39,216 nucleotides of DNA from Roseobacter sp. (GTDB taxonomy: Bacteria > Pseudomonadota > Alphaproteobacteria > Rhodobacterales > Rhodobacteraceae): NCBI GenBank assembly GCA_024636425.1, contig JAGXHB010000205.1, positions 1-39,216 of the forward strand. Direction: 5' to 3'. Positions 33,167 through 39,216 of the stretch are shown here, in pieces. Under the pieces are notes generated by a model. That model was not told the DNA's origin, did not search any database, and saw nothing but the letters and a program-made list of their open reading frames with translations. The translations under genes were made by a program, and so were the position numbers. Every line of letters begins with the position of its first letter. Position 1 is the stretch's first letter.

Positions 33167-34041
33167 CACTTGCCCTCCTCCTTCTTATCCATGTTGACCA
33201 TCACGGTGTAGAACACCCATGAGATCATCAGGATCACGAGATAATACATCAGCGAGAACGCGGCCGCCGGTCCCAGATCGAACTGGCCCAATGCCATTTT
33301 GACTAGGTCGATGGACAGCAGCGTGGTGGAATTGCCAGGGCCACCGCCAGTGACAACGAAAGGTTCCGTGTAGATCATGAAGCTGTCCATGAACCGCAGC
33401 AGGATCGCGATCATCAGAACACCCATCATCTTGGGCAACTCGATATAGCGGAACACGGCCCAGCGGGATGCCTGATCAATTTTTGCCGCTTGATAATAGG
33501 CGTCAGGGATCGATTTGAGTCCCGCAAAGGCCAGCAGCGCGACAAGCGATGTCCAGTGCCACACGTCCATCACAATAATCGTCACCCACGCGGCTAAGAC
33601 GTTTTGAGTATAGTTGTATTCAATTCCGATCGCATCAAGCGTGTAGCCAAGCAGGCCAATATCGACACGGCCGAAAATCTGCCAGATCGTGCCGACCACG
33701 TTCCACGGAATCAGCAAGGGTAGCGACATCATCACCAAACAAAAGCTCGACCAAAATCCGCTCTTGGGCATGTTCAGGGCAACGAAAACACCTAGCGGGA
33801 TCTGGATGGCAAGGATGATGGCCGAGAACATAAGCTGGCGGCCAAGCGCATCCCACATCCGTTCGGAATGCAGCATTGTTTCGAACCATTCCAATCCGGC
33901 CCAGAAGAACTGGTTGTTCCCGAATGTGTCCTGAACCGAATAGTTCACAACCGTCATGATCGGAATGACCGCCGAGAAGGCGACAAGCACGAGAACCGGA
34001 AGAACCAGAAACCATGCCTTTTGATTCACCGTCTTATTCAT
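33166..34041 (-). CDS. glpP: Glycerol ABC transporter permease GlpP
   Basis: A 291-residue MalF/CUT1-type permease with six membrane helices, starting AWFLVLPVLVLVAFSAVIPIM. The EAA motif region is YYQAAKIDQASRWAVFRYIE, and VTGGGPGNSTTLLSI near the C-terminus is typical of sugar ABC permeases. Its start overlaps glpT by 4 bp and its stop overlaps glpQ, so all are translationally coupled. It forms the transmembrane channel with GlpQ. Confidence 0.9.
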   Translation of the reverse strand: MNKTVNQKAWFLVLPVLVLVAFSAVIPIMTVVNYSVQDTFGNNQFFWAGLEWFETMLHSERMWDALGRQLMFSAIILAIQIPLGVFVALNMPKSGFWSSFCLVMMSLPLLIPWNVVGTIWQIFGRVDIGLLGYTLDAIGIEYNYTQNVLAAWVTIIVMDVWHWTSLVALLAFAGLKSIPDAYYQAAKIDQASRWAVFRYIELPKMMGVLMIAILLRFMDSFMIYTEPFVVTGGGPGNSTTLLSIDLVKMALGQFDLGPAAAFSLMYYLVILMISWVFYTVMVNMDKKEEGK

Positions 34042-35117
34042 CCTGCAACCTCCCCTTCTTTCAGCCAGTCGTTGACGTAGACATTGACCCGGTCAGGATC
34101 GAACGTGACGCAATTCATATCCGCACCGATCGTTTGATCTTCGCCCGCGACGATATTGATTTCCTCGCCGAACAGTTCGGCGCGAATGATCTTGTGACGG
34201 CCAACGTCTTCAACGCGGCGCACTTTGACAGGCAGGCCTTTGCCTTCGGTCAGGGTCACGAATTCCGGCCGGATGCCAATTTCAACTTTCCCGTCGAGAG
34301 CACCAAACGACTGGCCCAGCTCGACGGTCATGCCTTGCACAATGGCGGCGTTGCCGCTGACCTGTGCGGGGATGACATTCATGCCCGGCGAGCCGATGAA
34401 ATAGCCGACGAACGTATGTTCCGGCTTGTCGAACAGCTGTTCCGGCGTGCCTATCTGCACGACGCGACCGTCATACATTACGACAACCTTGTCCGCGAAA
34501 GTCAGCGCCTCTGTCTGGTCGTGGGTGACATAAATCATCGTATGACCGAATTCATGGTGCAGTGATTTCAACTGCGTGCGCAATTCCCACTTCATATGCG
34601 GGTCGATCACGGTCAGCGGCTCGTCGAACAGCAGGGCGTTCACGTCCTCGCGGACCATGCCGCGTCCCAGACTGATTTTTTGTTTGGCATCTGCCGTCAG
34701 CCCTCGCGCGCGCTTATCCAGCTCGGCCTCCATGCCGATCATGGCTCCGATCTGCTGAACGCGGTCCGCGATATATTGGGCGCTGGCACCACGGTTTTTT
34801 AGCGGGAAAGCGAGGTTATCGCGAACGGTCATGGTGTCGTAGACCACCGGGAACTGGAAGACCTGTGCGATGTTGCGGTCTGCGGTGCTTGCCTGCGTTA
34901 CATCGACGTCGTCGAACAGGATCCGCCCCTGACTGGGGTTTAGCAAGCCGGAAATGATGTTCAGCAATGTGGATTTACCACAGCCTGACGAGCCCAACAG
35001 TGCGTAAGCCTCGCCATCCGCCCAGACGTGGTTCAACTCCTTCAGCGCGAAATCGTCTTCTTTTGTCGCGTTCGGGTAGTAGGAATGCGCCAGATTATCG
35101 AGTGTGATCTTTGCCAT
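34038..35117 (-). CDS. glpT: Glycerol ABC transporter ATP-binding protein GlpT
   Basis: A 359-residue MalK-like ATPase with a C-terminal TOBE-type domain (about 235-359). Walker A is GSSGCGKST (42-50), the Q-loop is QVFQFP, Walker B is LLFDEP (162-167) and the switch His is present in YVTHDQ (His199). The signature that should read LSGGQ reads LTADA (140-144), so the C-loop is lost although the RGM helix after it aligns. With GlpS, which keeps LSGGQ but lacks the switch His, it would form one competent and one degenerate nucleotide site. It overlaps glpP by 4 bp. Confidence 0.92.
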   Translation of the reverse strand: MAKITLDNLAHSYYPNATKEDDFALKELNHVWADGEAYALLGSSGCGKSTLLNIISGLLNPSQGRILFDDVDVTQASTADRNIAQVFQFPVVYDTMTVRDNLAFPLKNRGASAQYIADRVQQIGAMIGMEAELDKRARGLTADAKQKISLGRGMVREDVNALLFDEPLTVIDPHMKWELRTQLKSLHHEFGHTMIYVTHDQTEALTFADKVVVMYDGRVVQIGTPEQLFDKPEHTFVGYFIGSPGMNVIPAQVSGNAAIVQGMTVELGQSFGALDGKVEIGIRPEFVTLTEGKGLPVKVRRVEDVGRHKIIRAELFGEEINIVAGEDQTIGADMNCVTFDPDRVNVYVNDWLKEGEVAG

Positions 35118-35128
35118 CGGTGTGCTCC

Positions 35129-36217
35129 TTATGCCGCCAACGCGTATGACGCAGGCGCGACAAGATCGCCGGCTTCACTGAAGATGTAGATGTGGCGCGG
35201 ATCCAGATAGACCCGCAACGCAGAGCCAAGGTCCAGATCATGTATGCCGTGGATCAGACCCACCCATTTTTCACCATGGTGATCGAGATGAATAAATGTC
35301 TCGGACCCGGTAAGCTCGGTAACAATCAGCTGTGTATCAAATGGCATGGCGCCATCGCTGTGTGAGATTATCTCAAGATGGTTGGGCCGGAACCCTGCGA
35401 GGTAGCGGCCATCCGCCAGATTGGCCAGCGGGCCTGCCGCCGCAACGCTTTGGCCATCCCCGAACACGATGTTCCCACTTGCCTTGCTAACCTTCAGAAA
35501 ATTCATCGGCGGGTCGCTGAACACGCGGGCAGTGGTGGCATCGATTGGCTGTCGGTAGACCGTGGGCGTCTGATCGAACTGGGTCACGCGGCCTTCCCAC
35601 ATCGCTGCGGTGTTTCCGCCGAGCAACAACGCCTCTTCAGGCTCTGTCGTGGCATAAACAAAGATCGAGCCCGCTTCTTCAAATATCTTGGGGATTTCCA
35701 CGCGCAACTCTTCGCGTAACTTATAGTCCAAATTCGCCAATGGTTCGTCCAGCAACACAAGCCCCGCATCTTTGACCAGTGCGCGCGCAAGGGCACATCG
35801 TTGTTGCTGTCCGCCCGAGAGCTCAAGCGGTTTACGCTGCAGCATCGGCGTAAGCTGCATTAAGTCCGCCGCCTTTTGAACTGCGGCGTCAATTTCAGCC
35901 GCAGTCTTGCCCATCAACCGCAGCGGCGATGCAATGTTATTGTACACCGTCATCGACGGGTAGTTGATAAACTGTTGATAAACCATCGCGACCTTACGGT
36001 CTTGAACGCGCATCCCGGTCACGTCGCGGCCTTCCCAAAACACCTTGCCTTCGTTGGGGACATCAAGGCCGGCCATCAGCCGCATCAACGACGTTTTGCC
36101 GGACAATGTCGGCCCCAGAAGAACGTTCATCGTGCCTTTTTCAAGACGCAGATCCGTGGGGCTGATATGCACCTGTCCGTCTACGACCTTTGATACGCCT
36201 TTGAATTCTAGTGTCAT
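35129..36217 (-). CDS. glpS: Glycerol ABC transporter ATP-binding protein GlpS
   Basis: A 362-residue MalK-like ATPase with a C-terminal TOBE-type regulatory domain. Walker A is GPTLSGKT (35-42), the Q-loop is MVYQQF, the signature LSGGQQQR is intact (133-140), and Walker B is LVLLDEP (153-159). The H-loop, which should read TH(D/E), is TTE (190-192), so Thr191 replaces the switch histidine. It lies between glpD (9 bp) and glpT (11 bp). Named after the rhizobial glycerol transporter order. Confidence 0.92.
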   Translation of the reverse strand: MTLEFKGVSKVVDGQVHISPTDLRLEKGTMNVLLGPTLSGKTSLMRLMAGLDVPNEGKVFWEGRDVTGMRVQDRKVAMVYQQFINYPSMTVYNNIASPLRLMGKTAAEIDAAVQKAADLMQLTPMLQRKPLELSGGQQQRCALARALVKDAGLVLLDEPLANLDYKLREELRVEIPKIFEEAGSIFVYATTEPEEALLLGGNTAAMWEGRVTQFDQTPTVYRQPIDATTARVFSDPPMNFLKVSKASGNIVFGDGQSVAAAGPLANLADGRYLAGFRPNHLEIISHSDGAMPFDTQLIVTELTGSETFIHLDHHGEKWVGLIHGIHDLDLGSALRVYLDPRHIYIFSEAGDLVAPASYALAA

Positions 36218-36226
36218 GTTTCCCCC

Positions 36227-37813
36227 TCACTCCACTGCCGCAGACAAAGTCTTTTGCAGGCGGCTCTTGATCCATTTGTCCAAGGTCGCGATCTGGGTTT
36301 CTGTCAGCCGCAGGCCTAATTTCGAGCGGCGCCAGACAATGTCATCGGCCGCACAAGCATATTCGTATTTCATGAGCCATTCGACTTCATGTTCGGTCAG
36401 GTCGGCGCCGAAATCAATTCCCAGATCGCTCACCGACTGTGCATCACCAAGGATGTCCCACGCCTCTGTTCCGTAGGCCCGAACGAGCCGCTGCGCCCAG
36501 CGTGAGGTCAGGAAGGGAAAGTCCCGTCGCAGCGCCGCAATCAGGTCCTGCACGCCATCGACCGGGAAATCGCCGCCCGGCATGGCCACACCAGCTGTCC
36601 ATTTTGGCGGCAGCTTTCCGAATACTTGTGCGATTTCGTCCAGCGCGCTTTCGGCCAAGCGGCGATAAGTGGTGATCTTGCCCCCGAAAATATTAAGTGC
36701 CGGAGCGCCACGGCTTTGGTCTAATTTCAGAACGTAATCGCGGGTCGCCGCAGAGGCGCTGCTGGCACCGTCATCATAGAGAGGACGCACACCGGAATAG
36801 GTCCAGACGACATCATCGTCGCTGATCGGCCTGTCGAGGTATTGGTTGATAAACTGGATCAGATAGGCCTGTTCCTCGACCGTACATTCCGGTTTTACAG
36901 ATGCGTCAGGGTGATCGGCATCTGTCGTCCCGATCAGGGTATAATCGGTCTCGTAAGGGATCGCGAAGGCGATGCGCCCATCGGTCCCTTGGAAAAAATA
37001 GCACTTGTCGTGATCGAAAAGTCGTTTCGTGACGATGTGGCTGCCGCGCACGAGGCGAACATCGCCCTGCTGATTACTCTTAAGCGTTCCCCGCAGAACA
37101 TCACCCACCCACGGCCCTGCGGCATTGACCACCATTCGCGCCGTGACCGTTGATGTCTCGCCACTCAGGTCGTCATACAGATCGACCTGCCAGGTGCCGT
37201 CCTCTACGCGCGCGCCGGATACTTTGGTGCGCACACGGATCGTTGCACCACGGGCTTCAGCGTCGCGGGCATTCAAGACAACCAGCCTCGAATCTTCGAC
37301 CCAACAGTCGGAATATTCGAAGGCCTTCTCGAATTTGCCAGCCAACGGGACTCCTTCAGGTCCTGTCCGAAGATCCACGCTTTTGGTGCCGGGCAGAATG
37401 TCCCGCCCGCCAAGATTATCATAAAAGAAAAGGCCGAGCCGAATGAGCCACGCGGGACGCCGTCCTTTCATCCAGGGCATGACGATATTCAATATCTTAG
37501 ACGTCGGCGTCGTCAGGTCGAACCGCATACTGGAATGGTAGGGCAACACAAACCGCATCGGCCAGGCAATGTGTGGCATCGCCTTCAGCAGCGTCTCCCG
37601 CTCGATCAGCGATTCACGCACGAGCCGAAACTCGAAATATTCCAGATACCGAAGACCACCGTGGAACAGTTTGGTTGAAGAGGCGGACGTGGCGGACCCA
37701 ATATCGCTCATCTCAGCAAGGCACACAGCCAGACCACGACCGCTTGCGTCTCGCGCAATGCCGCAGCCGTTTATGCCGCCACCAATGATGAGCAGATCGA
37801 AATCCGGTTCCAT
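36227..37813 (-). CDS. glpD: Glycerol-3-phosphate dehydrogenase (FAD, respiratory)
   Basis: A 528-residue GlpD. The N-terminal FAD motif is LLIIGGGINGCGIARDA, followed by SATSASSTKLFHGGLRYLEYFEFRLV, which is diagnostic for the family. Later blocks include VVNAAGPWVGDVL, GRIAFAIPYETDYTLIGTTD and YSGVRPLYDDG. It oxidises sn-glycerol-3-phosphate to DHAP at the inner membrane and reduces ubiquinone. It is the first gene of the operon, with GGAGGA upstream of its start. A divergent operator region separates it from glpR. Confidence 0.95.
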   Translation of the reverse strand: MEPDFDLLIIGGGINGCGIARDASGRGLAVCLAEMSDIGSATSASSTKLFHGGLRYLEYFEFRLVRESLIERETLLKAMPHIAWPMRFVLPYHSSMRFDLTTPTSKILNIVMPWMKGRRPAWLIRLGLFFYDNLGGRDILPGTKSVDLRTGPEGVPLAGKFEKAFEYSDCWVEDSRLVVLNARDAEARGATIRVRTKVSGARVEDGTWQVDLYDDLSGETSTVTARMVVNAAGPWVGDVLRGTLKSNQQGDVRLVRGSHIVTKRLFDHDKCYFFQGTDGRIAFAIPYETDYTLIGTTDADHPDASVKPECTVEEQAYLIQFINQYLDRPISDDDVVWTYSGVRPLYDDGASSASAATRDYVLKLDQSRGAPALNIFGGKITTYRRLAESALDEIAQVFGKLPPKWTAGVAMPGGDFPVDGVQDLIAALRRDFPFLTSRWAQRLVRAYGTEAWDILGDAQSVSDLGIDFGADLTEHEVEWLMKYEYACAADDIVWRRSKLGLRLTETQIATLDKWIKSRLQKTLSAAVE

Positions 37814-37861
37814 GCATTCCTCCCTCGCAGGTCCTCCACCTGCTGATGAAAACTGTACAAG

Positions 37862-37906
37862 AAACGAACATCATATGAAGTAAAATATGTTCGTTTGCGT
37901 CCGTTT
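37862..37906. promoter_or_regulatory. Candidate GlpR operator cluster upstream of glpD
   Basis: A perfect 10-bp inverted repeat, AAACGAACAT (37862-37871) and ATGTTCGTTT (37887-37896), has a 15-bp AT-rich spacer. A third related half-site, TCCGTTT, follows at 37900-37906. TTCG/CGAA-type repeats are the usual targets of DeoR-family repressors, including GlpR. The site begins 49 bp before the glpD start codon, suitable for repression. Binding by this GlpR is inferred. Confidence 0.7.
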
Positions 37907-38050
37907 TTGCGCAAAGCACTGAAAAGTATCAGAAGTTATTTCTGAAAGATTAACGTTTTCGCTTTAGATTTGAGCGACTCAGCAGCGCAGGACGCCAAGT
38001 CGAATGCAAGAAATGATTGAATGCGCAGTATCTCACTCTAATTTGAGCAC

Positions 38051-38059
38051 AAACGAAAT
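38051..38059. promoter_or_regulatory. Possible GlpR half-site upstream of glpR
   Basis: AAACGAAAT repeats the core of the operator at 37862-37868 and lies 13 bp before the glpR start codon. It could allow autoregulation. A single half-site is weak evidence. Confidence 0.35.
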
Positions 38060-38071
38060 TGAAGGAACGTG

Positions 38072-38836
38072 ATGACCCAGACCCTGCGCAAACCCGAAAT
38101 CATCAACATCGCGCGTCGCGATGGCATGGTCACTGTGGAAGGGCTGGTAGAGTTTTTTGGCGTGACCCCACAAACGATTCGCAGAGATCTAGCCGAACTC
38201 GCTGATTCAGGCCAACTCGACCGCGTTCATGGCGGCGCAATACTTCCTTCAACGACCGTCAATATCGGCTACAGCGAACGTCGGCATATCAACCAGGCCT
38301 CGAAGGTGGATATCGCACGCGAGTGTGCAGCCCAAATTCCGAATGACTGTTCGGTGTTTCTCAATATCGGCACCACGACTGAAGCGGTGGCAACAGAACT
38401 GCTCCGGCATGAGGGGCTACTGGTGGTCACCAACAATATCAACATTGCGGTGATCCTGTCTGCCAACGCAAAAGCAGAAGTCATCGTCACAGGCGGCAAT
38501 CTTCGCCGGATGGACGGTGGCCTTATCGGGGACCTGGCCAAAGAGACTATCAACCGCTTTCGTTTCGATTTTGCCGTCATCGGCTGTTCTGCCCTGCACG
38601 AAAGCGGTGACATTCTGGATTTTGACGTTCAAGAGGTCGGTGTCAGTCAGGCCATTATCATGCGAAGTGACAAGGTGTTTCTCGTGGCCGACAGATCGAA
38701 GTTTGACCGAAAGGCACCAGCTAAAATTGCATCGTTGACAGATGTCGATACATTTTTTTCTGACAAGGCCCCCCCTGCGCCCTGTATCGATCTATGCGCG
38801 CGATCGGGAACGGAAGTCTGTCTGGTGTCGGCCTGA
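38072..38836 (+). CDS. glpR: DeoR-family glycerol-3-phosphate regulon repressor
   Basis: The ATG at 38072, with GAAGGA upstream, gives 254 residues; the preceding in-frame GTG at 38069 is the alternative. The DeoR winged helix at about 15-55 contains VEGLVEFFGVTPQTIRRDLAEL and ends RVHGGA, the family signature. The C-terminal sugar-phosphate sensor domain has NIGTTTEAVATELL and VTGGNLRRMDGGLIGD. It is divergent from glpD and most likely represses the glycerol operon until glycerol-3-phosphate binds. Confidence 0.92.
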   Translation: MTQTLRKPEIINIARRDGMVTVEGLVEFFGVTPQTIRRDLAELADSGQLDRVHGGAILPSTTVNIGYSERRHINQASKVDIARECAAQIPNDCSVFLNIGTTTEAVATELLRHEGLLVVTNNINIAVILSANAKAEVIVTGGNLRRMDGGLIGDLAKETINRFRFDFAVIGCSALHESGDILDFDVQEVGVSQAIIMRSDKVFLVADRSKFDRKAPAKIASLTDVDTFFSDKAPPAPCIDLCARSGTEVCLVSA

Positions 38837-39099
38837 GCGCGAGAGCAGCACGGCGCGCAATGCTCCAAGCGTTCAGCCGGTGGGCCAATGGCGCGCATTC
38901 CCCTTGCTTCGCGTAATGCCAGAGGCGCTGTCGCGTAGCCCTTAACCCGAATTATTCATGAGGGGATGACAAAGCGGGTGCGACGGAGGTAGACTGCATC
39001 ATGGTGAGGGGGCGCCTTGAAAATTTGAAAGTTTGGTCGAGACAACCAAAAAATACCTGCTTTCAAATGCGGGGATGCGGACAAAAACTTGGACTGTTT
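38837..39099. other. Intergenic region between glpR and the IS3 element
   Basis: I recognise no gene in these 263 bp. Sequence around 38944-38960 (ACCCGAATTATTCATGA) looks like the end of an insertion sequence, but I cannot assign a family. The right end of the IS3-family element read from the window edge probably lies within 39000-39099, but I cannot define its terminal repeat because the other end is outside the window. Confidence 0.35.
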
Positions 39100-39216
39100 T
39101 CACGGCATAAGGCCGAGGCTTTTACGATATTCGATTGGGCTTCTGCCACCAAGGGACATCTTGATGCGTGTTTCGTTATACCAGCGGATGTAGGCGTCAA
39201 CCTCATCAATAAACTG
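39100..39216 (-). mobile_element. C-terminus of an IS3-family transposase (OrfB), cut by window edge
   Basis: The minus-strand frame entering from the window edge encodes 38 residues, including AYIRWYNETRIKMSLGG, then RSPIEYRKSLG and a stop at 39100-39102. This is the conserved C-terminal end of IS3-family integrase-like transposases (YxxWYNxxRIxxxLGGxSPxEYR). The catalytic DDE core lies outside the window, so completeness is unknown. Confidence 0.85.

Noticed and set aside
1-39216. CRISPR array, tRNA or rRNA genes
   Set aside because: I saw no regularly spaced repeats with unique spacers and no tRNA or rRNA-like sequence. The only tandem repeats are two-copy.

Overview
The window looks like an accessory region of an alphaproteobacterium of the Rhodobacteraceae (Roseobacter group), probably a plasmid, chromid or genomic island. 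The GC-rich coding style, the bhcR-bhcABCD order, the membrane urate oxidase PuuD with a C-terminal cytochrome c, and the glpDSTPQUV-type glycerol transporter all fit that group. Insertion-sequence debris sits at both ends and in the middle. The species cannot be named from this sequence alone.

Layout. 1-906 is a graveyard of truncated genes: an ISNCY-like transposase start, the tail of a PhoB-like response regulator, an IS630 transposase tail and an IS6-family transposase tail with its terminal repeat. 987-3587 (minus) is a small periplasmic module of a Tat-exported flavin amine oxidase, a c-type cytochrome and an exported RidA-like protein. 3889-9245 is a complete beta-hydroxyaspartate cycle (bhcDCBA minus, bhcR plus), which turns two glyoxylate into oxaloacetate. 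9391-24522 is a nearly complete purine degradation region: guanine deaminase, a purine permease, xanthine dehydrogenase xdhABC, urate oxidase puuD, hydroxyisourate hydrolase, a PuuE allantoinase-OHCU decarboxylase fusion, ureidoglycolate lyase, ureidoglycine aminohydrolase and two paralogous LysR regulators. No allantoate-degrading enzyme (allantoicase or allantoate amidohydrolase) is present. The apparent logic is guanine/xanthine -> urate -> allantoin -> ureidoglycolate -> glyoxylate + urea, with the neighbouring cycle assimilating the glyoxylate.

24565-25942 is a rearrangement scar. An intact IS6-family element lies between the 3' end of an enoyl-CoA hydratase gene and the first 18 codons of a GAPDH gene.

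25981-37813 (minus) is a long glycerol operon read in the order glpD-glpS-glpT-glpP-glpQ-glpU-glpV-glpK-Fe-ADH-pyk-(gap truncated), with the DeoR-type repressor glpR divergent at 38072. Features that stand out are a pyruvate kinase gene whose start is out of frame at a run of seven A, an asymmetric ABC ATPase pair in which each subunit lacks a different catalytic motif, an Fe-ADH with Gln at a metal-ligand position, and a 10-bp perfect inverted repeat as a likely GlpR operator. The window ends inside an IS3-family transposase.
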